Notes: generated by a model not told the origin, from the sequence alone. A DNA stretch of 64,000 nucleotides from Staphylococcus carnosus (GCF_900458435.1 NZ_UHCT01000001.1:310001-374000), one strand, 5' to 3'; positions 34,165-44,338 are shown, counted from the first letter of the stretch. A program made the numbers and translations.

Positions 34165-34869
34165 ATGATGGAAGAACTATATTATGGAGACCATGAAGAA
34201 CAATTGATTGATATTTATCCGGCGCCAGACACAATAGCTGAACATGACGACAAATGGTTAGTATTGATTCATGGCGGTTACTGGAGACAAAAATATGATC
34301 GTTCATTAAATGATAAATTAATAGAGATGCTTACAAGAGAAGGTTACAATGTAGCAAACGTTGAATATAGACGTGGAGAACATGCATGGCCAATACCAGA
34401 AGAAGATACTAAAAAAGCACTTCAAGCTTTCAAGTCTTCTAGATATGTTGATAATCAAGAGATTATTTTAATTGGTCACTCTGTAGGTGGTCAATTAGTA
34501 TTGAATAATGCGGATGAAGCTGACCGTGTTATTGCGATGGCACCTGTAACAGATGTACCTTACACAAAAGAACAAGGATTAGGAAGAAATGCAGTAGAAG
34601 AGTATTTTGGAGATATTACAGAAGCAGCTCTTGAAGCGGCGTCTCCAATGTCACGTTTGCCATTAAAAACAAAAACTTTAATAATTCAAGGTTTTAATGA
34701 TAGCGGTGTAAAAGTAGAGTCTACATTAGCTTATGTGTCTCAAAATGAAGAAAATACAATAGATTTATATGCATTCGCACATCTAGGTCATATGCAATGT
34801 CTTGAACCGAAAGGATGCCATATTGACTTGATGCTTGAATGGATTGATCACAAAGACGAAGAAAATTAA
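34165..34869 (+). CDS. Alpha/beta hydrolase, kynurenine-formamidase/esterase-like
   Basis: 234 residues from ATG 34165, where AGGAG lies 7 nt upstream; the longer frame from 34054 has no ribosome site. It has the HGGYW oxyanion motif typical of the arylformamidase/carboxylesterase group, a nucleophile elbow GHSVGGQ, and a terminal AHLGHMQCLE segment supplying the His. It should be a soluble cytoplasmic hydrolase of amides or esters. No tryptophan-catabolic genes are nearby, so the formamidase name is only a fold-level analogy. It is monocistronic, with its own terminator. Confidence 0.75.
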   Translation: MMEELYYGDHEEQLIDIYPAPDTIAEHDDKWLVLIHGGYWRQKYDRSLNDKLIEMLTREGYNVANVEYRRGEHAWPIPEEDTKKALQAFKSSRYVDNQEIILIGHSVGGQLVLNNADEADRVIAMAPVTDVPYTKEQGLGRNAVEEYFGDITEAALEAASPMSRLPLKTKTLIIQGFNDSGVKVESTLAYVSQNEENTIDLYAFAHLGHMQCLEPKGCHIDLMLEWIDHKDEEN

Positions 34870-34883
34870 AGACTATTTGACAA

Positions 34884-34917
34884 GATCGCACTCTAATTAG
34901 GGTGCGATTTTTCTTTT
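34884..34917 (+). terminator. Terminator after the formamidase-like hydrolase
   Basis: ATCGCAC pairs with GTGCGAT around a short loop, followed by TTTTTCTTTTT. Confidence 0.85.
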
Positions 34918-35225
34918 TAATGTTTGTGAATTACTACTGAGTTTTTTGAAGAATACTGTATACATTTATATCTGATTAGAGCATTTATTTGTTAAAAAAG
35001 TATTCTAATTTGGAAGATAATAGTATATTATAATAATGAAAAGTGAGGGATTTGAGATAAATTTTCAGATTACATCATGTAATTAGATTATAGTAGAAAT
35101 CAGATGTTTTATAAAAATACTTTGAATCATCCTTCTGCCACAACCATTCTTCGTTCGACCACTTTATATTTTCTTTCTAATTTTTTTACCTAAATATTTA
35201 TAAAATGATATCAGGGGGGACTCCA
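34918..35225. promoter_or_regulatory. Intergenic region with a 15-bp palindrome
   Basis: About 300 nt without a gene. ATTACATCATGTAAT (35069-35083) is a perfect inverted repeat with a one-base centre, a possible operator for the AraC-type gene. No clear promoter was found. Confidence 0.4.
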
Positions 35226-36074
35226 ATGAATTATAACTACTGTATTATTAAATAATCAGTTTGTAATTTAGATTTGACCAAGGATAATGAATATATTCAT
35301 ATATATTTTGTGCTTTCAGGTAACGTCAAGATGCTAAAGGAAGAAGAAACGCTTGTCTATAGTTCTGGAGAATTATTTATTCAAAAGCCGGATAAGCCGC
35401 CTTTAGATTTAGAAATTGATAATGGAAGAATTATCTATTTAGCTATTCACAAAAAATATTTTGGAAAATATTACGTTAAGAATGCCTTGAATACTGAAAA
35501 TAATTTTGAGATTCATCATCACATCAAAGACTCATTTATGAATACCATTAGAAACATATATGAGAAAAATTATTTGGAAGCAGATATCAGTTTCATAAAG
35601 ATGTTGAATTATTTGCGGGTCTATATGGAAACCTTCAATAACTATTTATTCCGTCCTACTTTGAGCACTACAATCAATAAAATTCTTGAATATATTAATG
35701 AAAATTATAAAGAACCTCTAAAATTATGTGTGATTGCTCAAGAGCTTTATTTTAACGAAAGTTTTATTTCAAGAAAATTTAAACAAGAAATGCAAATGAC
35801 ATTTACTGAGTATCTTACAAATATAAGACTATATAATTTAGCTGAAAATCTAATATTAAGAGGAGAAGATAATGAAATATGGGAGGAATTCGGGTTTCCA
35901 AGCCAACGTACTTTTTTGAAAAGATTTAAAGAAACTTATCATATGACTCCTAGAGACTTCATTTTAAAAACTCAATTTTATAGTAACTCCCCGAATGCTA
36001 TTACTAAAGCTGTTTATACAGAAATTTTAAAATATATAAAACTTGATGATACATCAGCTAGTGAGATGTCGTAG
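35226..36074 (+). pseudogene. AraC-family transcriptional regulator with TAA at codon 10
   Basis: The strong site CAGGGGGGACTCCA precedes ATG 35226, which encodes MNYNYCIIK and then TAA (35253-35255). In the same frame the next codons read SVCNLDLTKDNEYIHIYFVLSG and stay open to 36074. The full gene is therefore 282 residues interrupted by one nonsense codon. The only downstream restart candidate is TTG 35274, without a ribosome site. The N-terminal part is a cupin-like sensor region. The C-terminal ~100 residues contain the two helix-turn-helix motifs of AraC (IAQELYFNESFISRKFK; FPSQRTFLKRFKETY). Its target is unknown; the next gene (36404) is a candidate. Inference: inactive or very weakly expressed. 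Confidence 0.85.
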
Positions 36075-36403
36075 TGCTTTAGAATAGTTGCTAATTATAA
36101 TTTGATTATGAACAGAAAAGTCGCTTTTTTGATTGATTATTTAAATCTCTTAAAGGAAATAAAAAACTATACAGGTTATTTTGCTTTATTAGTTTTAGTA
36201 TATTGAGTATGTTTAATCATCTCTTGACGGCCTACTTAAACATTTTCTATTAGTAAAATAAATACGTATTAAATAGCCCAAACATTCCTCAGCACTTCAT
36301 TAAGGTTAAATACAATAAAATCTTAATATTATACGAGTCTATTTAGGGTATAAGGTATTAAACCACGAAAAATTAATGATATTTTATGGGGGAATGATGA
36401 ATA
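36075..36403. other. Intergenic, no gene seen
   Basis: 329 nt, AT-rich. TTGACG near 36224 and TATTAT near 36326 are too far apart to make one promoter. No hairpin terminator was recognised after the AraC-type gene. Confidence 0.4.
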
Positions 36404-37348
36404 ATGAAATTAAATGTAACTGATCTTTTAAAAAAGAGACTAAATAAACTTGATAAAAACTTTAAGCATTTTGGTGATGACTTAGCTTATCTTACTTTAA
36501 CAAGTCGTAATGATGGTACTTTAAAAGATTTGTTAGGCATTCAATTATTAAGAAATTCTGATAGTGAAACCGTAGCAAGAGAAATTGCGCGTTTGGATTT
36601 AGCTATTCTAGACAATAATGAATTAAGTAATATTATTAAGCTGAAGTCTGTATACGTTCAAGATTTTGAACAAAATCCTACGGTTGAGGAGTCAAACGCT
36701 GTGAAATCAATTAAGCGTGATATTGAAGACAATTTGAATAAAATTGTTAATCCTCCAAAGTCATGGACTTATACTGTTTCTGAAGATGCTAAACTGCACT
36801 TTGCGGCGATTTATGTAGATGTACAAGCTAAGAAAAAATTTGAGTTGCCTGAAACAAAAACAGAGTTCTTGAAACTTTATCCAGAATTAAAAGAAGGAGA
36901 TCTTGTATATAAAAGTATCTTCCGTCATCGTGAAGCACGAGATTATTCTATTGAAGAAATCATCGAACCTAGATTACAATCAGCGGTCTTTAATCCCATT
37001 TTAGATAATAATTCTGATATCTATATTAAAAAAGGTGATATTGAAGAATTATATAAAGGTAAATACAAAGACTTTAAAGTCCAAGTTTATTTACAAACTT
37101 ATGAAGTAGGGCAAGGTCCTGAACCTGAAGATGTGGAAATTGATGAAGCTGTAATCGAAACAGTTGACTTTGAACCAAATGAAGTAGAAGCAACTATTGA
37201 AGTAGATGAGATTGTGAAAGAAGCAAGAAAAACCAAAGAGAATAAGTCTTCTTCAGACACATTAAATGACAATAAAAGTAAAGATAAAGACTCTAAAAAA
37301 GATACTAAGAAAAAAGATAAAAAGAAGAAAAATAAGAAAAAGAAGTAG
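36404..37348 (+). CDS. Unrecognised protein with acidic middle and Lys-rich tail
   Basis: 314 residues, not recognised. There is no signal peptide or membrane segment, so it is probably cytoplasmic. The first ~230 residues look folded and mixed alpha/beta, and contain LLKKRLNKLDKNFKHFG and KSWTYTVSEDAKLHFAA. Residues about 235-270 are very acidic (EPEDVEIDEAVIETVDFEP). The last ~45 are almost all Lys/Asp/Ser (KDTKKKDKKKKNKKKK), a possible nucleic-acid or acidic-polymer binding tail. ATG 36404 has GGGGG 11 nt upstream, and the earlier ATG 36394 is out of frame and stops at once. It follows the AraC-type pseudogene and has its own strong terminator. Confidence 0.8.
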   Translation: MKLNVTDLLKKRLNKLDKNFKHFGDDLAYLTLTSRNDGTLKDLLGIQLLRNSDSETVAREIARLDLAILDNNELSNIIKLKSVYVQDFEQNPTVEESNAVKSIKRDIEDNLNKIVNPPKSWTYTVSEDAKLHFAAIYVDVQAKKKFELPETKTEFLKLYPELKEGDLVYKSIFRHREARDYSIEEIIEPRLQSAVFNPILDNNSDIYIKKGDIEELYKGKYKDFKVQVYLQTYEVGQGPEPEDVEIDEAVIETVDFEPNEVEATIEVDEIVKEARKTKENKSSSDTLNDNKSKDKDSKKDTKKKDKKKKNKKKK

Positions 37349-37415
37349 CACAAATCAAGAGTTGACACGTAGCATTGTTAAAAAATAATAAGAATAACAA
37401 ATGAATTACATTTTT

Positions 37416-37463
37416 AAACAGTTCTGATATTACTCTTCAAATAAATATCAGAACTGTTTTTTT
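37416..37463 (+). terminator. Strong terminator
   Basis: AACAGTTCTGATATT pairs perfectly with AATATCAGAACTGTT, then seven T. Confidence 0.93.
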
Positions 37464-37624
37464 ATATTTTTTAATGGCCAATATTTATCACAACTGCACT
37501 CTATACTATCTATTAGATTGTTTAATTATTGTAAATTTTATTGTGTATATGTAAGAACTTAAATATAATCGTTTGTAAGTTTGAATTTTATGACTTATTT
37601 TATTAATTATAAGAGGTAAATGAT

Positions 37625-38719
37625 GTGGAGAGAAAAATAGAGCTTACATATGCACGAGGTATTTTTTGTATCATGGTTGTTTTTGTTCATGCAATAACTG
37701 GATATTTAATAGATCCGCTGATTTCAACTACACAAACAGTTGAGAAAAGACTAGTAGGGTTTTTTCAAATTTCATTATTATGTGCTACCCCATGTTTTAT
37801 AATGTTGTCTGAAACGTTGCTTGGATTGAGATATTCCACATTTATACCTAAGAATTTCTTGGTTAAAAGAGCTAAATATATTTTAGTTCCCTACGTTATA
37901 CTTGGTGTATATGTGACGTGCGATAAATTTATGAACAGTCAAAATAAAGAGTCGTTTTGGAATTTATTTAAATTTATAGTGCTGGAAGGGAACTTTTTTG
38001 GTTGGTTTATCATTGTTATTTTTCAATTTTTTATTCTACATAAAATATTCTATAAAGTATTAAATAAATCTAATCCATTATTCTTGTTGGCAGGTTCTCT
38101 TATTATTAGTGCTCTCCACTCATACTTTATGTATTTCAATCAAGACTATCATAAATGGTGGGAAACCTATTATCCGCTATACCCAAGAACGATTATTCTT
38201 TATTGGCTATTCTACTTTATTGTTGGTTTTTATGTTGGAAAATATTATGATTTGATTTTTGAATTCATCAAGCGAAATATTTGGATACTGTTTTCAGCTT
38301 GGATTTTGGCTTTGACATATTTAGCGTTTAATTTCTTTCACTTAAAAATATTTTTGAATGAATCTTTAAGGTTTGATTTGCTCATTTATTCTTGCCTATC
38401 ATTCTTATTAGTTATATATGGAGCTAAATTCATAAGTCGCTTTCATATAACAATGCTTTATCTTATAAGTGAGATCTCTTTTTTTATTTATTTAGCGCAT
38501 CAAATAATTATTAAGTACATTTCATTAGCTTTATCGTCATTTGTTACACATCCTATTATCTATATTTTTATTTCTGTTATTTTCACGATAGGATTTTGTA
38601 TAGGACTAGCTATTATGCTTTCATTTATTCCATATGTGAGAATTATTGTAGGAAGAAACACACTTTATCCAATGGTGTTGAATAATTATGGTTTAAAGCA
38701 AGAAGCCAAAGAGAGTTGA
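37625..38719 (+). CDS. IcaC-like membrane acyltransferase, copy 1
   Basis: 364 residues. It starts at GTG 37625 with AAGAGG 8 nt upstream; the overlapping ATG 37623 frame stops at once. It is an acyltransferase-3 family polytopic membrane protein of about ten helices and is close in pattern to staphylococcal IcaC (ATPCFIMLSETLL, RAKYILVPYVILG, FFGWFIIVIFQFFILH). IcaC-type enzymes are thought to modify (O-succinylate) an exported polysaccharide rather than export it. There is no icaA, icaB or icaD here, and the neighbours are TagF- and GT-type genes, so the acceptor may be a teichoic-acid-like or other surface glycan. It is a close paralogue of 43241-44326, nearly identical in the last 45 residues. 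Confidence 0.85.
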   Translation: MERKIELTYARGIFCIMVVFVHAITGYLIDPLISTTQTVEKRLVGFFQISLLCATPCFIMLSETLLGLRYSTFIPKNFLVKRAKYILVPYVILGVYVTCDKFMNSQNKESFWNLFKFIVLEGNFFGWFIIVIFQFFILHKIFYKVLNKSNPLFLLAGSLIISALHSYFMYFNQDYHKWWETYYPLYPRTIILYWLFYFIVGFYVGKYYDLIFEFIKRNIWILFSAWILALTYLAFNFFHLKIFLNESLRFDLLIYSCLSFLLVIYGAKFISRFHITMLYLISEISFFIYLAHQIIIKYISLALSSFVTHPIIYIFISVIFTIGFCIGLAIMLSFIPYVRIIVGRNTLYPMVLNNYGLKQEAKES

Positions 38720-39133
38720 CTGATTAACCTTATTTTATTTGAGTCCATGTCGAATCGTATTGGTAAATAACTTGTCCGATGTTTCTGAGTTGCTAGGTAT
38801 TATTAATACCTAATCAGTAAAATTACGGCCAACTTTGGCAGAAAAGGGTTCTAAACCTGAAATTAAGGCGTATGTAAATGTTTGTATTGACAAATAAAAA
38901 CTTTATGACAAAACTAAATGGAATAGACGGATTTTCACAACTAAAAACTTCGTATGCGATTTTTCCATTTAATAACAATGAATTATGCATGGTCAGTAGT
39001 AGGGGGAACATATGAAAGAATTCAACAGTATTCAAAATAATGTAATGATAAAAATGTTTTCTTTAGGCTTTAAAAATTTCTTCAATTTGGGCAATTATAT
39101 TATTTTATATATAAAACTTTTTTCCGCAAATAC
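38720..39133. other. Intergenic region with palindrome and possible gene remnants
   Basis: Over 400 nt without a believable gene. AGGTATTATTAATACCT (38795-38811) is an 8-bp-arm palindrome. A short frame reading LAEKGSKPEIKAYVNVCIDK followed by stops (around 38835-38900) looks like debris, but I cannot assign its origin. Confidence 0.35.
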
Positions 39134-39170
39134 AAAAAGAGATTAAGCAGCTAAATGCTGCTTAACCTCT
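39134..39170 (-). terminator. Terminator of the minus-strand TagF/GT2 pair
   Basis: On the minus strand GAGGTTAAGCAGC pairs with GCTGCTTAATCTC, followed by TTTTT. It lies about 90 nt beyond the TagF-like stop. Confidence 0.85.
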
Positions 39171-39257
39171 ATAATGTGAGAGACCAGTCTATTTGAAAGA
39201 GAGTCATTTTTTGCCAGCCTTTATATGCTGTAACAAGGTGTTCGAAGTTTATAGAAA

Positions 39258-41504
39258 TTATTTGAACAATGCTTTTATTACTGTCTCTGAAGCATCTCCG
39301 TTGCGACCAAATTGACAAAATTCATCATAAAATTTATGATATTTATCTTTATATCTAGATTCTAATGAAGAGAAATTCTGCAATTCATCAATTAAAGCAT
39401 CAGTTGTTCTGATTACTGGTCCAGGCACTATTTTTTCATAATCTAGATAAGTACCTCTTTCACTATATAGATATTTTTCAAGATCATAGGCGAAAAACAG
39501 CATTGGACGTTTTAAATAGGCATAATCAAACATTACAGAACTATAATCCGTAATTAAAACATCACTTATTGCGTACAATTCTTCTATACTTGGGTAGTTA
39601 GAAACATTTATAGCGAAAGGATAGTATTGACGAATATCCATATTATTACTAACCATATAATGAGCTCTTACTAACAATATGAAATCATCGCCTAGTATTT
39701 TCTGCATATTATCAATATCTAATTTGATATTTGAAGATTTTCCTTCTCTCCAAGTTGGTGCATAAAGTATTACTTTTTTATTCGATGGTATATTTAAATT
39801 GTCTTTAATTTTCTCTGTTTCTTTTAGAGAATCAAAAATCATATCATTCCTTGGGAAACCTGAATGTATAGATTTAACATTTGTATTAAATGCACTTTTG
39901 GCCTTACTGCTCATATAATTTGATGGAATAGAAACATAGTCCCAATTGTTAATTTTCTTTTGGAATTCATCTATTTTATTTTGTCGTGTTTCAAATTTAA
40001 ATTCAGGTGTATCAAATCCCATAGTTTTCATAAACGTACCATGGAAAGTTTGTACTTCTTTTTGTCCCCATCTTTTTTTATAATCTATAGGCATATTTGT
40101 ATTTTGGATGAAATATTTAGCTGTGGCTAAATGGAACCAATATTTTAAAGAATTCTTTTTAACAACTTGTCCATTGCCTTTTATTGGAATATTGACATCA
40201 TTCATTATCCATATATTTTTATATTTATTTTTTTTGTTCTCTAAAGTTTCATAAATAGCTTTTGGACTACAAGAATATTGATCTCCCCAATAAGAGTAAT
40301 AAATAACTTTTTTCTTATTTTTAGGCAAGATGCGGAATAGGGGATAAAGATATTTATAATTTCTTTTTCTTTTCTGTCTTGTATTATCCACTTTATCCCA
40401 TATTTGCTTCTTATTTAAATATATTAAATTTCCATTTTTTGAACTAAAGTCATACGTTCTATTTTTATAAGTAAAGGAAAATGGAAATTTTACTTTACGA
40501 TTTGCATTTAATAATAATGAAGAAGGTAATAATTTATTGTTTAAATAATAATCAATAGAAAATACGAAATTTCCATAAGTAACAAAATAATTAATGTCAT
40601 TAGTTTCTAAAGGTATTGCAACTTGGCAAATATTTTTATCTATGATATCAGCTGGGAACTTTTTCACTACCTTACCATTAGTTGATTTTAAGGAAAGAAA
40701 TATTTTGCTGGGTGAAACATCTAAGTTATAAGGACTTTCAAAACGAATTAATAAATTTCTATTGTTTTTTCTCATATCTATAACATTAGAGTGTCTTCCT
40801 TTTCTATTTAAAGTAAAAGAGTGGTTATTATACACTCTTATTACGTATTCGTGGAATTCATCTTGTTTTATCTGTGAAGAATAAAATGGGATTTTACTGA
40901 ATTTAAAGTTTCGTGTTTTCACACCGTCATTACTTACTTCTAATTCAAATAATCTTTGAATAGCTTTAAAACTATTTAAGTTAAATATTATTTTATCCTC
41001 TTGTACTTGTCCGATAATAGGTTTTTCTCGGAAATTTTTTAATTTAAATTGTGAATTGGGATCTATATGAGTTGCTTTGATAATCAAATTATTATCTTGT
41101 ATGACCAAGTTATCGAAGACATTTGTAATGTTTTCTTTTGATATATATAATTCCCAACTAAATGTATAATCTAATTTATAGCTCCATTTTCCAGTTTTTT
41201 TATTAACTGTTGTCGCAATATTATTGGCTCCTGGTTCACTTAATACCTTTTCATTATACAAGTCCCCATCTTGATATATTAATTTAATTTTATTTAATGA
41301 AGAATGGTTTGTGACTGGTATAATTTCTGTAGGTATTTTGATTTCATATAAATCTTCATCAGTTTTTCTAATTTGTATTTCGGTGTTTTCTTTATCATTA
41401 TAAATAAAGGCTGAAAGATATTTTTCTTCAATAGCAACTAGAAGTGGAGAAGTAATCTTTGCACTAATGTAAATATTATTATCTTTAAATGCTGCTTCCT
41501 TCAC
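39258..41504 (-). CDS. TagF-family CDP-glycerol glycerophosphotransferase with N-terminal extra domain
   Basis: 748 residues. The C-terminal ~360 residues are a glycerophosphotransferase domain (TFHGTFMKTMG with the catalytic-type His, VILYAPTWREG, ITDYSSVMFDYAYLKRPM, RGTYLDYEKIVPGP). It adds polyol-phosphate units from CDP-glycerol (or a related donor) to a lipid-linked acceptor on the inner membrane face. The N-terminal ~380 residues are beta-rich and unrecognised, possibly acceptor-binding. The GTG at 41504 lies 8 nt after the upstream GT2 stop and has no good ribosome site. The frame extends upstream without another start, so the start is uncertain and probably coupled. It forms a minus-strand pair with the GT2 gene. 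Confidence 0.85.
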   Translation of the reverse strand: MKEAAFKDNNIYISAKITSPLLVAIEEKYLSAFIYNDKENTEIQIRKTDEDLYEIKIPTEIIPVTNHSSLNKIKLIYQDGDLYNEKVLSEPGANNIATTVNKKTGKWSYKLDYTFSWELYISKENITNVFDNLVIQDNNLIIKATHIDPNSQFKLKNFREKPIIGQVQEDKIIFNLNSFKAIQRLFELEVSNDGVKTRNFKFSKIPFYSSQIKQDEFHEYVIRVYNNHSFTLNRKGRHSNVIDMRKNNRNLLIRFESPYNLDVSPSKIFLSLKSTNGKVVKKFPADIIDKNICQVAIPLETNDINYFVTYGNFVFSIDYYLNNKLLPSSLLLNANRKVKFPFSFTYKNRTYDFSSKNGNLIYLNKKQIWDKVDNTRQKRKRNYKYLYPLFRILPKNKKKVIYYSYWGDQYSCSPKAIYETLENKKNKYKNIWIMNDVNIPIKGNGQVVKKNSLKYWFHLATAKYFIQNTNMPIDYKKRWGQKEVQTFHGTFMKTMGFDTPEFKFETRQNKIDEFQKKINNWDYVSIPSNYMSSKAKSAFNTNVKSIHSGFPRNDMIFDSLKETEKIKDNLNIPSNKKVILYAPTWREGKSSNIKLDIDNMQKILGDDFILLVRAHYMVSNNMDIRQYYPFAINVSNYPSIEELYAISDVLITDYSSVMFDYAYLKRPMLFFAYDLEKYLYSERGTYLDYEKIVPGPVIRTTDALIDELQNFSSLESRYKDKYHKFYDEFCQFGRNGDASETVIKALFK

Positions 41505-41512
41505 TTTAGTTT

Positions 41513-42601
41513 TTAAAATGTCGCTGTGATTGAAAGTGATTTTTTTAAATAATAATTTTTCAAATACTTATCAGAAGGCTTTGAGTTTGAAATTTTGCCT
41601 AATTGCATAGTTTTTACTTTATCAACACTATAATTTAAAACTGTTTTATAATCCTTTTTTTGTATGGCATAGTAAATTGCTTGCTTGCGATAATCACAGT
41701 CTAAAATATATCGTTTATCCAGCTTAGTAAGTGCTTTTCTCGTAACTTTAATAAAATCTTTAGTATATGACTTGTTAGTTTCTGTATATTCAGGAAAGAA
41801 CAGAGGTAAATCAAAAATTATTACTTTCTTTTCGAATTCGTCACACAATTTTTTAGAAGCATGTTTTTTGAGAAATGATAGAGTATTCAAGCATGTATTT
41901 ACACGATCTTTATAGCTTTGTATATTGAATCGATCTTGAGAAATTGAAACACTCTCTCCAGTTCTGATTCTCCAGACATAAGTCACTGTTGGAATGATGT
42001 TAATTTTTTTAGCTAAGCTAAAAGATTTCATTGTAAAATAGATGTCTTCATAAACTATATTTTCTGGGAACACAATTTGGTTTTCTTTTAAGAAAGAAGA
42101 TTTATATATTTTGTTAGTACTAGTACTATCATAAACTAAAGAAGGTGTTTCAAAGAAATTAGTGTTTATTTTTTCAGTAAAATCTACTTTTTTATGTAAA
42201 CCTGAACGGCTATATTTGTTATTTTCAAATCTTTCTACGGGTCCTGTTACTACCTCTGCTTCATTAATAAAGGCAGATTCTAATAATGAACTATAAGCAT
42301 TTTTAGGAACAAAGTCATCGCTGTCTAAAAACGCAATATATTTTCCTTGTGCTAGTTCAATTCCTTTATTACGAGTAGCACCTAGACCGCTATTTTCAAA
42401 ATGATAAGCTTTAACATTAGAGTGCATTTTACTAAAGTGATTGATAATTTCACCAGAGCCGTCTAAAGATCCATCATTAATTAAAATTATTTCATATAAG
42501 TTATCATCTAGATTTTGTTCTAGCAATGATTCTATACAGTCGTGTAGATATCCTTGGACATTATAAACAGGTACAATGATACTTAAAAGTTTTTCTCGCA
42601 T
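41513..42601 (-). CDS. GT2-family glycosyltransferase
   Basis: 362 residues. The N-terminal GT-A domain has LLSIIVPVYNVQGYL, ILINDGSLDGSG and the metal-binding FLDSDDF. It should transfer a sugar from a nucleotide-sugar to a growing surface glycan at the membrane, as in TarS/EpsJ-type enzymes. The C-terminal ~130 residues are Lys-rich with no named domain. ATG 42601 has AAGGATG upstream. It is first in a two-gene minus-strand operon with the TagF-like enzyme, so the two probably decorate and extend the same polymer. Confidence 0.9.
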   Translation of the reverse strand: MREKLLSIIVPVYNVQGYLHDCIESLLEQNLDDNLYEIILINDGSLDGSGEIINHFSKMHSNVKAYHFENSGLGATRNKGIELAQGKYIAFLDSDDFVPKNAYSSLLESAFINEAEVVTGPVERFENNKYSRSGLHKKVDFTEKINTNFFETPSLVYDSTSTNKIYKSSFLKENQIVFPENIVYEDIYFTMKSFSLAKKINIIPTVTYVWRIRTGESVSISQDRFNIQSYKDRVNTCLNTLSFLKKHASKKLCDEFEKKVIIFDLPLFFPEYTETNKSYTKDFIKVTRKALTKLDKRYILDCDYRKQAIYYAIQKKDYKTVLNYSVDKVKTMQLGKISNSKPSDKYLKNYYLKKSLSITATF

Positions 42602-43240
42602 TTTTATTCATCCTTATTTTACATTTTATTATCAATATAAATACAACTTAATTTAGTTGGTTTGCAACCATTACTTACATTAATCAGTTTGTTAATGCTA
42701 ATAACACTCGAATTTAAAAATTCACACAATAAAATAACTATATATTGCGTTTACATAATGCTTTGTAATGTTTTGCAAAAGTGAAAGTGATTTATAAATA
42801 ACTAAGTATGAAATTCGGTTAAGTTGCAATAATCAATATACTAATCCACAATTAATAACAATTAAACAAATAAATAGCGTTTTTGTCAATGTTGCAATTA
42901 ACGTTTGTTTTCTCAAAAATCATGTACAAAATAAAGAAGAATAATATGAGGTTAAAGAGAGAAATGATATAGAAAAGAAGGAAGTTAAAATTTTGTCTCT
43001 ATAATGATTATTCAAATTAATTTGATAGTGATTACCCAAAAAGTTTCATTTATAGCGTGGTTTTGATAACTATTAAGCTTTATCTTCTTTTAATTAATGA
43101 CGAAGTATGTTACATTTTTAATTAAATTTACATATAATTATTGTTGGCTCATCAATATATAGTGCTTCTAGTTTGTCAAGAGCAGTGATATTCAGAGTGT
43201 TTTAAAATGCTATTTATATCACGTTTAAAAGGAGGAGAAT
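42602..43240. promoter_or_regulatory. Long divergent intergenic region
   Basis: 639 nt, extremely AT-rich, between the divergent GT2 and IcaC-like genes. The word TTGCAAT recurs (near 42824 and 42890). No gene, terminator or confident promoter was identified. Confidence 0.4.
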
Positions 43241-44326
43241 ATGCAGAAAAAAACTGAATTAACATATGCTAGATCTATATTTTGTATTATTATTGTGATT
43301 GTTCATGTAATGAATGGATTTATTAATGATATTCATGCAGGAGAGGTTCAAAGGCAACTAATTAAATATTTACAAATCCTTCTTTTGAGTGCAACACCAT
43401 GTTTCATTATGTTATCAGAGACTTTACTTGGGATGCGATATTCGAAACACTTGCCCAAGAACTTTTTGACAAAGAGAATAAAATTTATTTTAATACCATA
43501 CATATTCTTTGCTTTATTTATAATATTTGAAATTTACTTTGATCCTGCCAAGCATCATACACTTTGGTATCTTGTTTTAAATATTCTTATTGAAGGGAAA
43601 TTTTTCGGCTGGTTTGTATTAGTAATTTTCCAGTTTTTTATTCTACATATAATTTTTCATAAAGCACTAGATAAAATGAAGCCTTTAATACCAATAGTTG
43701 TTTCATTTGCTATTAGTTTTGCGCATGCAATTTTAATGTATTACAGTACAAACTATCTTAATTGGTGGTCAGAACATTATATTCTTTATAATCGGACTAT
43801 TATATTGAATTGGTTATTCTATTTTGTATTGGGCTTCTATATAGGAAAATATTATGACGCTGTAATGAAGTTTGTGCATCAAAAAATATATTGGTTTTTA
43901 TTATTGCTCGTAGTGAGTGCTGGAATTATTGCTATAAATATTTTTAAGTTTGATGTACATCTTAATGAGTCTAATCGTTTTGATTTATTCATTTTTTCAG
44001 GAGTGTTCTTTGTATTAATTATTAGCTTATCCAAAGTATTATGTCATGTGCATTTAACATTTATTTATTTGATTAGTGAGATTTCTTTTTTCGTTTATTT
44101 ATCTCATCAAATTATTGTGGAACATATTTCAAGAGGTCTGTCATCTTTTGTTAGATACCCTTTTATGTTTTTAACACTGACAACAATTTTTACTATAGGA
44201 TTTTGTATAGGACTTGCTATAGTACTTTCATTTATTCCATATGCAAGAATTATTGTCGGTAGAAACACTTTATATCCGATGGTACTAAATAATTACAGTT
44301 TGAAACAGGAAATTAAAGAAAGTTGA
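43241..44326 (+). CDS. IcaC-like membrane acyltransferase, copy 2
   Basis: 361 residues, start ATG 43241 with AAAGGAGGAG upstream. It has the same polytopic acyltransferase-3/IcaC pattern as the 37625 gene (TELTYARSIFCIIIVIVHV, ATPCFIMLSETLLGMRYS, FFGWFVLVIFQFFILH). The two paralogues are close throughout and nearly identical at the end (FTIGFCIGLAI, RIIVGRNTLYPMVLNNY). They flank the divergent GT2/TagF pair as direct repeats, which suggests duplication of the acyltransferase with the intervening genes or recombination around them. It ends at a shared perfect terminator. The acceptor glycan is unknown. Confidence 0.85.
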   Translation: MQKKTELTYARSIFCIIIVIVHVMNGFINDIHAGEVQRQLIKYLQILLLSATPCFIMLSETLLGMRYSKHLPKNFLTKRIKFILIPYIFFALFIIFEIYFDPAKHHTLWYLVLNILIEGKFFGWFVLVIFQFFILHIIFHKALDKMKPLIPIVVSFAISFAHAILMYYSTNYLNWWSEHYILYNRTIILNWLFYFVLGFYIGKYYDAVMKFVHQKIYWFLLLLVVSAGIIAINIFKFDVHLNESNRFDLFIFSGVFFVLIISLSKVLCHVHLTFIYLISEISFFVYLSHQIIVEHISRGLSSFVRYPFMFLTLTTIFTIGFCIGLAIVLSFIPYARIIVGRNTLYPMVLNNYSLKQEIKES

Positions 44327-44338
44327 TATTTTCCTAAT

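Noticed and set aside
7054..35255. In-frame stops as recoded amino acids (selenocysteine or pyrrolysine)
   Set aside because: All three are TAA, not TGA or TAG, and no recoding element was seen; nonsense mutation is simpler.
37099..37368. Minus-strand frame rich in Phe/Leu/Ser
   Set aside because: It is the reverse of the poly-Lys tail of the 36404 gene.
38823..39035. 70-codon minus-strand frame in the intergenic region
   Set aside because: No ribosome site, no recognisable protein features, and the surrounding sequence looks like degraded non-coding DNA.
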